Source: Rhynchosporium graminicola
Taxonomy: Eukaryota > Ascomycota > Leotiomycetes > Helotiales > Ploettnerulaceae
Reading direction: 5' to 3'
Length of the DNA stretch: 64,000 nucleotides
Assembly: GCA_900074885.1 (NCBI GenBank)
Contig: FJUW01000060.1
Span: 210,556-274,555 of the forward strand
Position numbers and translations under genes: made by a program
Shown here: in pieces, positions 48,358-60,630 of the stretch
How the letters are laid out: every line of letters starts with the position of its first letter
How positions within the stretch are numbered: the first letter of the stretch is position 1
Notes under the pieces: model-generated
The model's database searches: none
Seen by the model: the letters and a program-made list of their open reading frames with translations, nothing else
What the model was told of the DNA's origin: nothing

Positions 48358-48837
48358 CTTAATTCTTTATACTTCGCATATACTACTTGAACTTGTCTCT
48401 CTTTATAAATAGATAAATTAAATATAACTTACTATTTATTTAGAGGCTGTAACGAATATAGCTTTTGTTATTATAAGAAAGTTAGTTATTATTATTAAAG
48501 AAAATACTACTATTAAGGAATCGCTAGTACTTATTACACGAGCTTTAATAAAAATAATCTAAATAAAGATTGAAACTAATTACCAAGTAACTTTCTTTAA
48601 GCTTAAGGGTAATCTCTATTATAAAGGAGGGTAATATAATAATAGCGTATCTATAGGTTATATAAAAAGAAGGATATATACTAGGACCTAGGATACTAGG
48701 TTGATAGATACCTTAGTATAGTTAGCGGCCGACTTGATATAGATATAGACTGGTATTAGTATATATATAAAGGGTCACATATTTTACTTCTCTTCTTCTT
48801 CTTTCCTTATCTTCTTTTTTCCTTAGTAGTAGACTAT
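48358..48837. other. Repeat relics including an inverted, family A-like LTR fragment
   Basis: TA-rich. From about 48,720 to 48,837 the sequence matches family A LTR sequence in the opposite orientation (TTCTTCTTTCCTTATCTTC then CCTTAGTAGTAGACTAT) and is cut off where the next LTR begins at 48,838. A purine run (AAAGGAGGG) at about 48,622-48,630 may be the primer tract of that fragment's parent element. No reading frame is recognised. Confidence 0.5.
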
Positions 48838-49106
48838 TATAACGATATAAGACTTAAGGCGGTATACGAGCAGGGATAAAACAAGTAGGGAGGCTAAGAG
48901 CGATCTTATATAGTCTACTACTAAGGAAATAAGAAGATAAGAAAGAAAGAAGAAGAGAGATAGAGTATAAGGTACTTTATATATATATACTAGTACTAGT
49001 CTGATACTATATCGAGTCGGCTACTAGTTATTCCGGGATACTTATGAACCTAGGCCCCAGGATCTATCTTTCTCTTTATATAACCCTCAGGTAAGCTGTT
49101 ATTATA
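48838..49106 (-). repeat. Family A LTR (left, 3' LTR)
   Basis: 269 bp, RIP-changed at both ends (TATAACGATA start, GTTATTATA end), otherwise colinear with the other family A LTRs. Confidence 0.83.
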
Positions 49107-52100
49107 TTACTCCCCCCCTAAGAAGAGCTTGACCCTAAGCTCGGAAGGTTATAGTCTATACTAGAAATCGATCTTTATTATAACTTTTTTTGTCCATATT
49201 CGTATAATAAGTACTAGTTATTCTTTGATAGTAGTAAATTCTTTATTAGGTACTAACTAGTTATATTACTATAATAGTACTATATTAGTCGTAGCTTCTA
49301 AATCGGGCTGTAAGTTATATTTACTTTATCTGTTTATAGCAGGAGTCGAGATTAAGTAGAGCGTAGGGTATATAAAGAAAGGAGTATATTAAGATTAGAG
49401 CTTTCTTTCTTTAACTATAATAATTACTCTAACTATAAGTATACTCTCTTTAGACTATAATATAGTTACTTAGGTAGATATATTTACTAACTACTATAAT
49501 AATACTTTAATAATCTTATATATTAATCGACTTAGTTAATCTTTCTTCTATTACTAGTAAGTTATTCTACTTTAGAGTTAGGGATAGTCTTAAGATAAGG
49601 TGCAAGAGTTTCACAGATCTATAACGCTAATATCTATAGTGCTCTTACTAGTTTCAGCTAGTCCCCTTTCAGCAGCGTCTTATATATATTACTTAAGATA
49701 TATTCGCGCTTTCCTTAAGCTAAAGTATAATAATACTCTTATTCTAGAACTTCTCTATTTATTTGATAAGCTTAACTCTAAGCTTTATAAGTATTATTTA
49801 GCGTTAAATAGTAGTTATAAGTATATAAGTTAATTAAACCTGAATATAGTTATATATACTAACGTATTATAATTACTTAACTATATTAATATAAAGTATA
49901 CTATTTTATCCGGTTTAATACTAAGTAATAAAGCTAAGGATCTAGAGCTAAATCGGGGCGGTATTATAGATACTTATAAGGCTATTAATCGGATCTATTA
50001 TCTTACTAAATCTACTACTTCTATTATTATATTAGAGATTACTATTATATAATTAGTAGAGACTCAAGCTTTAAGACGATCTATAGAGAAAGTATTTAAG
50101 AAGTTAAAGTTTATTAAAGTAATAAGTTAAGATCTTAGAAACTTTAGATATTAGTATAATACTAATATAATATAAGATTTAGATACTCTAGTAATAGATT
50201 TAGCGAAATCTAAAGTAATAGTATAATTAGTATTAAAGTAAACGAAAGAGTTAATTACTATTATATAGGAATTTGTAAAGAAAGCTATATTTAAGGCTAT
50301 AATATCTAATACTAAGGGAAAAAGGAATTTACCTTCTAGTTCCGAGATAGTATTAGATCTAGATACTCTCGGACCCTCTCTAAAGAAGAAAGCCTATAAG
50401 ATTAGCTATTATACTTAATCTATTATAAGAGCTATATTATTAAATTTAGATAAGGAGTTAGATAAGATAGTTCCGGTTCTAGATATTCTAGATCTTCTAG
50501 AAGCTCCGAAAACCTTAAGAGAGAAAGCTAATAGAGTAGAAGTAATAAAGGAAGTAGAGTTTTAGATATAATAATATTACGAAGTATAATCGAGGGATTA
50601 TCTTTAGTAATAAATTTTAATACTAATATCTATAGTAGTTTATTATCCTCTAAATAACTATAGTCATCTATTCTATCTTCCTAGGCTTTAATCTATTAAT
50701 CTAGTTCATATAATAGTTCTAGTTTACTTAAGTCAGTAATATAGAAGTCTCTAAGCTTATTTAAAGTCCTTATTAAATTAGAAGTATTATATTAAGTTAA
50801 GTTTAGATTATAGCCTAGTTAGCTAACTTAGTACTTTAGATTACTTCTTAGGAGCTATATAGTAAGTATATTTTATAACTCTTATTCTTCTTAACTTATG
50901 ATAATCTCCGGGGGTAAATTTAGTAGCTTCTAGCTTAGTAATAAGTCATTTAAGTTCTTAAAGAGTAATTCCGAGGCGAATATATTATATATAGAGGATC
51001 TAGGAGGTAAATCTAGCTTATAGAAGTATCTGATCTTAGCTAGGACTTAGTATAATCTTACCTAGAGGCTAGATAGCTTTTTACTTAGCTAATAATTCTT
51101 AAGGTTCCTTATAGAGAGAAACACCTTATCTCTAACTTCCTAGTCGATACTACGTCGTTTCGAGTTAATTATAGCGCATATCCTATACTAAGTAGCTAGT
51201 ATATTAGCCTTAATAAACTCGATAGCAGATTTAGCACGTTTAGCTAGAGATTTAGTATTAATATAATTAAGCTTCTCTTATAGTATCGATACGATAAGTT
51301 ATTTCTAATGTTAGGTGTTCCGTCGTAATGTACTATATTTAAGAGTATATAGTATTATACTAATAGAATCGTAAGGTAAAATTACTTAAGCGAGGTCTAT
51401 TATTAGTAGTAGTTCGCCCTAGTTACTCTAGTAGTAATCAATAAAAGATCTAAGGTATTAATTAATATACCGGTTTATAATATCTATTTATCTATTAGTT
51501 TACTAGTAGAAAGAGATAGAGAGCTTAATCTTAACTCCAATTATATAGTAAAACTCTTATTAGAAAGAAGAGATAAACTAAGCTCTTTAGTCAGATGTAA
51601 TCGATTCAGGAGTATATCTGAATCGATATATCTATTAGATAAATAATATAGCTATCCCGTGGGTATCTATATTATAATAACATAATACTAATACGATATC
51701 CTTCCTTAGGTAGTTGATAAATACTAGAATCCTATTAAATCCTCAGTTATTAGGCGGAAAATCTTTAAAATCTATAGCTAAGTAGTAGTAATAAATAGAG
51801 GAATCTTTATAATTTTATTTACTTTAGATAAGAGTACTAGTAGGAGTAGTAATTATAAGTATACTATTTAATATCTGATACGAGTCCTTTCTAGTAGTAA
51901 TAGATAGAGATTATTTTAGTAGTCTTATAAGTATTTAGATAAGCGAAAGAAACTTGATCGTAGACTTTACTAATTAAATAAATATATAATAAGATATAGC
52001 GTTATACGTCTAGACGACTATTATAGAGTAATAAGCTATTATTAATAGTATAATCGTTTCCTAATGTATTCTATTTATTAGAGAATAATTCTCAGTTAGA

Positions 52101-55100
52101 TTAATATAATTTCCGATTAAATCGAAGGAGTTATATATAGGTTCTAATAGTATATTAGTACTTAGGGATATTAAGTATATATAACTAATCTAATTAATAA
52201 AATATTTAGCTAATTCTATATTAATCCTAGGATCTAGATATTCTAGTAGTAGTAAAACCCGAGATCTGTTATCCTATTTCTACTATTCCTATATCTTCAA
52301 GTCCTGCTCCCTTTAGCTAAGGATATTAGCTTTAGTATTATCTTTACTAAGTATATATATAATTTAGAAGTTAAATTTAGATAGAAATTCTATTTATCTA
52401 GCTTACTTACTAATTAGGACCTTAGTAGTTATAAAGTACTCTAAGGATCGATAGTTCGTATGTATACTAATATAGCGTCGTAGTAATATAAGTTCAAGTC
52501 TTTATTTCCGGAAGGATTCGATAATAGTATATAATTCTTTATTATAGATCTTCTAGTTTAGTTCGTATCTATCAAGAATATAAGAGTAGAATCTAATTAG
52601 ATATTACTAGTTATCTTTATATAATTAGAAGATAACTCTAGCTATTATATTATCAGAAGTATTAGTTTCTAGTTTAATCTATGATTCTGGGTCGAAATAA
52701 TATAATTTCTTTACCGATAGTAGCTATTTCTATAGCTTATCGAAGGATTTCTTATAATTATTAGTGAAATTCTATAGTACTATAGGCCTAGTAAGTATCG
52801 AGAGAGGTTTAGCGATAAGGCCGAAACTCCGAATAAATTAATAGTAAAAGCTATAGAATCCTAAGAAAGATTTCATAGCTATTACTATTTCGAGGTACTT
52901 CTAGTTTACTAATAGTATAACTTTCTCGGGATCTAGCTCGATTCTATTAGTAGTAATAATATATCTAAGGTATTTAGTCTTAGTAATATAGAATTCGCTT
53001 TTCTTAATATCTCCCTAAACTCCTGTATCTATTAAGTATTATAGTACTAATTTAATATACTCTTTATACTATTAGAACGTTTCCGAGTATATAAGAATAT
53101 CATCTAGATAAGCTATATAGAAATTATCTAAATAGTCTAGTAATATATTATTTATATATCGCTAGTATATACTAAGTCTATTATAGAGCTTAAAGAGTAG
53201 TATCTTGTATTTATAGGATCCGAACCAGGTTCAGAAGGTAGTATACTCCTCTGATTCGAGGTCTATATAGATATAGTTAAATACTACTCGGATATCTAGT
53301 TTAATAAAGACTATAGCTTTAGATATATAAGTTAAGAGCTTATCGATCCTAGATATCTAGTATAAATCCTTTCTAGTAATCGTATTAAGCTTATAATAGT
53401 CGATACAGAAGCGAAAGCCTCTATCGGCCTTCTCAATAAATAGTATAAGTAAAGCGAAAGGACTTTAGCTAGATTCGATAAATCCTTTATCTAGGTTCTC
53501 TATAAGGTACTCCTTAGTTACTTATAGTTCCTCTATAGACTACTAATATAAGAGCGAATATACGTTAAGTAATAGTTCTTCTAGAATAATTTTATAATCG
53601 TATAAGCGATATAATAGAAGAATATTAGAATCCTACTTAGAAAAAGCCTCCTTAAGAGTATAGTACTATTCTAGTTGTTTTTCAGCTATAAGTCGTTTAG
53701 TATCAGAATCCTTAGGGAAGTCGCTATTTAGATAATCTTATAAGATATAGTCTATCTTATAGATACTAATAAAGAATAATTCAGATCTTTTATATTTTAT
53801 ATTAAAGTAAAAAGCTATTAGTACTGATTTAGTAAATCAGAACTAGTTTCTAAATCCTCGAAGGTTAAGAGATATACTCGCGATAGAGTTTCAGCGCGAG
53901 TACTTTTCTCGATAGTTTTAGAGTAGAAAGGGGTTCGGATTCCTTAGTAATAAGTAGGAATAAGTTAAATAATAAGAATAATACGTTAATATACTATATC
54001 GCTACTATTTAAGATAACTAGTATTAGTCTAACTAGTTTATAGCTAAGTATCGCGCGTTCATATCGATTTAGTAAGATCGATTAATATTAAGTTTATAAA
54101 GTAATAGGATTATAATTATCTTCTTATTATATCAGAGAGTAGCTAGATATTATTCCGGCTATAGTAGCTTATAGTAGAGCGTATCGAGTTTAACTTGAAA
54201 TCGTTATATCTATTTAATACGAATAACTATATCTTATTACCCTAAATCGAGAAGAATAAAAGGGTAGTTATAAATACGCCTACTATCAATAGAAAGGTAT
54301 AAACGTATAAAATAGATAATAGAAGTTCTAATAGATTATTGGAAACTACGTATTAGAATAGAATAGAGTAGTAGCTCGATTTCAATACTAAGAGCCCCTG
54401 ATAAATATCCGGTAAGAGTGCGATTAATAAATAAGTATCTATTCGCTCCGGTATCGATTAAGATATTTATAGAGACTCCTAGCTTATTTATACTAACTAT
54501 AGTTAGGTATATAAATCATTTACCTCTTATTAGGAAGTTAATATTAAGATTAAAGAGGTTATACTTACGTAGACCTAAGAAGGAGTTTTTACCTAGGCCT
54601 TATCGTTTCCTCTCTATATTAGTTCAGATTCAGGAGGTACGTTTTCTATTACCTCTTTAGTTGCTCCTTCCTCTTCCGGAAACTCGTTAATTAATTATAC
54701 CTTAGGTAAGTTAAAGCAGTTTAGCTTAATATAGCCGAGCTATCTATAACTATAATACCTAAGGGATTCTCCGGTCGAGGTAGTAAGGCGTTTTAACGCA
54801 GAGGGAGTACTAGTTCGTAATAGGGTAGAGGTATATACGTATAGTATAAGAGTAGTTTATCAAGAGGCTAAACTTAGGGACTAGTAAGAAGTAAAACTAG
54901 TAGAAGTCGTAGTAGTAATAGTAGGCCTATAGTGCTATACCTAAGTAGTAGCTTTCTTAGGATGGATATATTCTAAGTTATAGTAATACTTAGTATTAAA
55001 AGAAAGTAAGGATCTAATTATAGAAGTATAATCCTTATTCTATATTAGTTTAATAATAAGAGTTAAAGCGCGTAAGAATAATATAATCTTATCTTATATA

Positions 55101-56333
55101 TAGAAGAATTACTCTTTCTTTTTAACTTTACCTTAGATAGTAGTACTTTGAAATCGATTACGAAACTTAGCGAAAGTCTCGTAAGTATAATTAAGTTATT
55201 ATATTTCTAAGCGATAGAAAGCGTTATAATAGTTATCTTCCTCTAAACTAATAAGAAAGTTCTCTTCTAATAAAAAGATTATTTTATTACTAGTCTTAAA
55301 CTTATTAGCTAAGTACTAAAGCGTAAGATACTCTTTAACTAATCTAGTAACTAGCCTCTATACGAGAACGCGCTAAGAGAAGTCCGTAGGGTAATAGTTA
55401 GCGTTTATAGCTAGCTAGTCTTATATTAATACTCTCTATTAGAGGAAAGTTAAGTTTAATCTATTATCTAAAGGTAAGATTTTCTTCTTAGTAAGATAAG
55501 ACTTTCTTAAGCGTGACTCTACTGATTCGGCGCCGAGAGAGAGTAATAGTTTATTAGGAATAGTATCTTCTCTCTTAGTACTATATATCGGAATAGAGTT
55601 TATTAGCTTATTAAACTCCGGAATACACGAAGATTACGATATTAGTTCTAATAGAAAAGTCGAAAATAAGCGAGGGACCCTTATAAGGAACTTATCTTAT
55701 ATAGAGATTAGTCTATCTATAGTATCTTCTAGAGAGTTATTCTTTTCCTTCTAGTCTACTAATTATTATAAAAGGGAATAGATCAAGTTCGAGTTATCTA
55801 TAGTAATAAGAGTACTTAGCTATTATACTCCTAGGGAATTTCGCTTTTATTTTCCTTTCTTTCTTAGTTAGTACTTCTTTAATAAAGTATTAATATTCTC
55901 TAGTATAGAAGACGTTTAGAGTAAGGAAAGATATAATAGATCAGGTTTAGAGGTACAGCGGGGAAAGTCACGTTAAGTTCCCCTAGAACTAGAGGAGTCT
56001 CTGGTTTATTAGTTAGAAGCTATAATAGTAGCTTAAAAAGAGGTATATTAGGGCTATTTCAGCGGTAATACGTAAAAGTTAAAGTTCCGGAGTATTTATT
56101 ATATCTTCTTCAAAATCTATCTATAATTCCTTTATACTGAGGGAGTTATTAAAGAAGCGTTAGCGAAAATTTCTTCTATTATACTATTTATAATAAGCTA
56201 AATTAAACCCTGATTTATAGCTATCCGAGAGATCTCTAGTATCTCGGCTATATATAAGTAGTTATCGAATAACTAACTTAATAGTAAGATATTATAATAA
56301 GCTATCTCCGGCTATCTTGATCTTTTTATTTAA

Positions 56334-56602
56334 TATAACGATATAAGACTCGAGGCGGTATACGAATAAGAATAAAATAAGTAGAAAGGCTAAGAGCGAT
56401 CTTATATAGTCTACTACTAAGGAAACAAAAAGATAAGAAAGGAAAAAGAAAAGAGATAGAGTATAAGGCACCTTATATATATATACTAGTACTAGTCCGA
56501 TATTATACCGAGTCGGACACTAGTTATACCGGGATACCTGTGAACTTGGGCCCTAGTATCTATCCTTCTTCTCATGTGATATTCAGGTGAGCTATCGTCA
56601 CA
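56334..56602 (-). repeat. Family A LTR (right, 5' LTR)
   Basis: 269 bp, starts TATAACGATA and ends TATCGTCACA. It is inserted directly into a Copia gag reading frame. Confidence 0.83.
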
Positions 56603-57200
56603 GATTTCTTCGTACTTCCTAGAAGCAAAAGAATCAAAAGAACTAGATAAACCTTTAAATATAAGGCTAGCTAATATAGGCTTTGGAATCTCATACTTGA
56701 GCTGCTTTCGGTAGACTGAACTAGCTTGAATTACACTAGTATACTCGTCTATATTCTTATAAGAGGAGTAGGTATTATCGATAATACGATTTATATGCCT
56801 ACTGATCTCCTCTAGGCTAGTAGAACCGTAAGTAGCTATAATAGCTTCCTATAGGTCTCTTGCGCTAGTCTTATCCTTAAATCTATCGAGGTTTTCAAGT
56901 GATATAATCGACTTAATAGCGCCTAAAGCCTTCTTATTTGCACGCTCAAAATCAGCTAGTCTCTTATAGTATTTAATCGCTAGCTCCGGAGAGTAAGAAG
57001 TATAATCTACTCTCTTTTCGCCTTGCGTGTTAATACGTTCTTCTGATTTGAAGTAGAGAGCTCAGCTAGGCTTAGTCTCTGTACTGTCGATATAGGACAT
57101 ATAGCCGTTTACCTCTAAGTAGAGGCTAGCTGTATTAAGCCACTCTATATAGTTACAGCGGCCTACTAGCTTATCTCCCTTAAAGGAAGATATAATTCCT
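56603..57200 (-). mobile_element. Copia gag fragment, lightly RIP-mutated
   Basis: On the minus strand a single frame of nearly 200 codons runs with only a few stops. It carries hallmarks of Copia gag (UBN2-like): GDKLVGRCNYIEWLNTASLY, YYKRLADFERANKKAL, LDRFKDKTSARDL, ISRHINRIIDNTYSSYKNID and KGLSSSFDSFASRKYEEI. The frame is cut by the family A LTR at 56,602; its pol part is absent from this side. The low stop density contrasts with the neighbouring Gypsy elements. Confidence 0.75.
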
Positions 57201-57949
57201 TATAGGCAGTTTAGTACTAAGTACTAAGAGGTCTTGAAGGTACGAGTTTTACTCGTATAAGCTACTAAGTAGCTTGAAAAGACACTGACCTTATCTTGCC
57301 CTTTAAAAAGATAGTAGCTACGCCGAGCTTGCTATCTTACCGAGTTTTTCGCTTAGTCAAAATCAATAGTAGTGTACGGCAACTACGTCTGTCGTATTTG
57401 CTATTAAATTGACCTTCCTACTAGGCCCAGTTTTACCTTATAGCGCCTCAAGTACTACTATTAAGTAACCCTCTCCGAGGATAGCTTCTTATACTTAATA
57501 GTAGCCTATATTAGCCGACCTGTGATATATGCTAAGCTAATAGCGATCAGAAGCTATATACTACTACTTAACGAGGCCTAGCTTCCAAACTAAGTCAGTA
57601 GTAGCTACAGGTACCCCGCAATAAGATTTTGGCCTTCGTACCTAGGGGAAACTAGGTCGTCTCTACTTCTAAAGGCTTCGAGAGGTTACAAGTTATGATT
57701 TCCCTGCAACTTCGTCTTAGGGTCAAGGGCTACGAGTCTGATTCGCTATAGCTATATTAATAGGGCTCAAAGGGGGTAGCTTACTAGCTAGCTCTAGGCG
57801 AAAGAGTCGTTGAAAACGACTAAGTAACGCCTGATCAGGAAGCTCCTTTATCAGTAAGGAGTAACGGAAGCGAGTTTAGGCGAGATCGATCGAAGGAGGA
57901 AGCGTGTAATTAGCTGATTTCACTAAGTGAATTACTACTTTATGCAATT
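57201..57949. other. Leader or unassigned part of the Copia element
   Basis: Sequence between the gag fragment and the probable LTR, GC-richer than the surroundings. A perfect 13-bp inverted repeat (CTACTATTAAGTA, 57,455-57,467, with its complement at 57,492-57,504) could form a hairpin. No reading frame is recognised. Confidence 0.4.
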
Positions 57950-58402
57950 TGAAGGTGGAAATCAGCTAAAGGTCAGAATAACAGAAAAATACGTGATTAA
58001 TTTGACTTGCTTTTGCTTGCTTACTTGAAGAGAGCTAACTACAGGAGAGATTCTAGCTACTTATATAGCTATATGAGCTCTCTAGAATATTCTATACTAC
58101 GTAACACAGAACTCCATAGAAGAAGACACGTATACCGTAGAATCATACTACGTTAGTAGAAACCTCTAGAAGTACGATATACGTACTAGAGAGTAGTAGA
58201 ACTCTATCGAGAACCTTCATAGTAACTCTAGTAGAGTATGCAGGGTATAGGCTGTTGATAAGGTACAGGGTATAGGTGCCAGGTACAACAAGGTATATGC
58301 GTAAGGTACTAAACCAGGTACTAAGACTATATACTGACAAGGTACAGGGTATGTATGCCGATGCAGGCAAAACTGGCTAAGGTACTGGTTACAAATCCAA
58401 CA
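57950..58402 (-). repeat. Probable Copia LTR (5' LTR, minus strand)
   Basis: On the minus strand the sequence begins TGTTGGATTTGTAACC at 58,402, a typical Copia LTR start, and contains a TATA-like TATATAGCTATATAAG near 58,070. It precedes the minus-strand gag. Degenerate AAGGTACAGGGTAT-type units at 58,255-58,390 give it a repetitive first part. The inner boundary is estimated, not observed. Confidence 0.5.
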
Positions 58403-60399
58403 CGATTATCTATTATCTATTAGGAGGTATAATAATAAGCCTAGTCCTACCTATAAGAAGGCAGGCTAACGCTCGAAAGTAACTATTACTAATCCGTAAA
58501 GCCCTTTGCTTAGAGCTATAATCTGTAATCGTAATCTAAGTTCAAAAGAGAGAGAGGAAAGCCGGGTTTTAAATATAGCTAATAAGCGAGATTATCGCAG
58601 AAGTATTCTTTATATTACTTCTAGATAGCTAATAAGTTCGTAATCTCCTATTAATAGAGTCTAATTAAAAAAAGCGTTCGTAAACTACTTACTAAAGTGA
58701 ATAGCTTCGTTTTATTAAAGCACTAAAACTACTCTTAATCGTTTTCAGCTAAACCGCGTATAATATAAGTAGCTTTATATATCTTATAAATAACTCCTTT
58801 AAAATCATATAGCTTATTAAACGATTTCGATCCGCGAATAATCGTTAGAAGTAGCTATAAGTAGAAACGTTCCCCTAAAATAAGACTATAATAATATATA
58901 TAGCTAATATAATAATCTCCTCTCTTTCGTAAACGCTATTTATAGGTCGATTAATCCTAGACGCAATAAGCTAGAAACTTCGAATACAGCTATAGCCCGA
59001 TAGTAGAGTTTATAGTATTAAATTTGAAGAAGCTTATAAGAGTAGAATAAGCTATATCTCGCTTTATAGCCATCTTTTCTATAGACAAACTTAGCTTAAA
59101 ATATAGAGTTTAATCTTCTTATAAATAGATTATAAGATATTATATAAGCGGAAATTCCTTATAAGTAAGATATTCGAAGAGTCGCTATGAAGCTTCCGAG
59201 GGACTTATATATTATACTTATACGTAATAAGTAATCTTATTATTTATATTTAAGATCATAAGAGTTATTCGGTCTATACCTTTATATACGTACTTAAAGA
59301 TATACTTAATAGCTTATATTGACTTATAAACTTCGATGTTAATATACAATCGATAGCGATTAAGAAGATATAGATTATATAGAACTACTAATCTATTATC
59401 TAAAGTAACTTCTTAATTATCTTTACGAACTATAAATATTCAGTTATCTTACTAGTGATAATATTAAGGGTAACTATCTTCTATAATAACTAAAGTTAGC
59501 TAAAACTCCTTCGGAAAGCGTTTCTGATATTATAATAGCTCGCCGGCGTACTTACGAGCTATATAAGGAGTATTCGGAAAGTCAGGACCGTAAGGCTTAT
59601 AAGTTATATTATTTAATACTAACTCTTATAACTTACTTATAAGGTCTATAGCCTTATTCGGAATTTCCGTAGATATAATCTCGTCGACTCTAGTTAGTAT
59701 TAGATAATTACTTTTACTTTCGAGCTAAAGAAGAAGATAAAGATAAAGTAAATTACGCTTTTAATACTTAATAGTATATATATAAGTATAATATTTTCTA
59801 AATGCTCCTTTTTTAATATTATTAAGAAGCTCTTTAATCTTTAAACGAAAGACGCGTATAATAATATTAAGCCTATTAACTAGCTAGGATTATATTTTCT
59901 AAAGCTTATAGACGATTTCGGGCTATCGCAAGTTAGTAGTAAATATAATAAAGAGTATAAGTTATCCGAAAAAGCGTACTATAGCTATAGAATCTTGAAA
60001 TAGTTATTATATAAAACGATCGCTTCTAATAAAGAAGAAAGAAGAATAAACTAATGCTTATAATCTATAGAGTTATTATTAGCTCGGATAAGTATATCTA
60101 TAAAGCTATTATATATATCTATACGTATATTATCTTAATACCTCTTTATCTATTCTAAGCGAGTAATATAATAAGCGATATAGATATCGATAATATATTA
60201 TTAAAATATATATTTCGTACAGAAAATGTTTAGGGTTTAATAAGCTTATTAGAAGAGCCGGAACTTATAAAACGACTATTACTCTAAGCGTTTTATAATT
60301 CGATCTCGATTATAAATCCGTAAAAACTAATACTACTTTAGCTTACTATAAAGAAAGAGTAATAGATAACTTAATAGAAAGTATATTAGATTCGTAATA
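58403..60399. mobile_element. RIP-damaged repeat, family unknown
   Basis: 2 kb of TA-rich DNA. A minus-strand frame near 59,380-59,640 looks like degraded protein (KPYGPDFPNTPYIARKYAGE) with stops at likely former Gln/Trp codons, but I cannot match it to a transposase or polymerase. No LTR or terminal inverted repeat was found. Confidence 0.4.
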
Positions 60400-60630
60400 T
60401 GACGACTGGTCAGGTTTGGAGGTCTCTCCCTATTGGTGGAAACACTTACTGCTAAGCGAGATTACACGAGTAGAGTTTAGGGGCCCCTTTTCATATATAT
60501 ACTTCTATTCTCTCTCTACTTCTTCACTCCTTAGTTATAGATTCTCAAGTGATTCTTACTACTTCATATTTATAGTAATATAAGGTCTTATTACTCAGGT
60601 AGTTTTAAGACCTTTCTAGAGTAAGCGTCA
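60400..60630 (+). repeat. Family D 5' LTR
   Basis: Starts TGACGACTGG and ends AAGCGTCA (TG...CA termini, 231 bp). The candidate 5-bp target at its left is TAATA; the partner LTR is outside the window, so the boundaries rest on one copy. Confidence 0.6.

Larger units (their letters stand above)
48838..56602 (-). mobile_element. Ty3/Gypsy family A element, full-length by structure
   Basis: 7.77 kb with two 269-bp LTRs. Minus strand: just inside the left (3') LTR is a minus-strand polypurine tract (TTAGGGGGGGAGTAA, 49,105-49,119). Reverse transcriptase carries an intact YLDDILIY on the minus strand at 53,087-53,110. RNase H remnants lie at about 52,480-52,720, integrase should lie further left, and gag-proximal sequence occupies 55,100-56,333. 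Stops from RIP are frequent throughout. The 5-bp flanks differ (ACTAT left, GATTT right), so the two ends may not come from one insertion event. Confidence 0.82.

Noticed and set aside
54418..54660. 80-codon plus-strand frame inside the family A element
   Set aside because: It is antisense to the pol/gag of a minus-strand element; a shadow frame.
48838..56602. Calling the family A element a clean single insertion
   Set aside because: The LTRs pair well but the 5-bp flanks differ and lie in unrelated sequences, so I report it as possibly chimeric.
57450..57510. Hairpin in the Copia leader as a regulatory RNA structure
   Set aside because: A perfect 13-bp inverted repeat exists, but nothing ties it to a function; TA-rich inverted repeats are expected by chance in such DNA.
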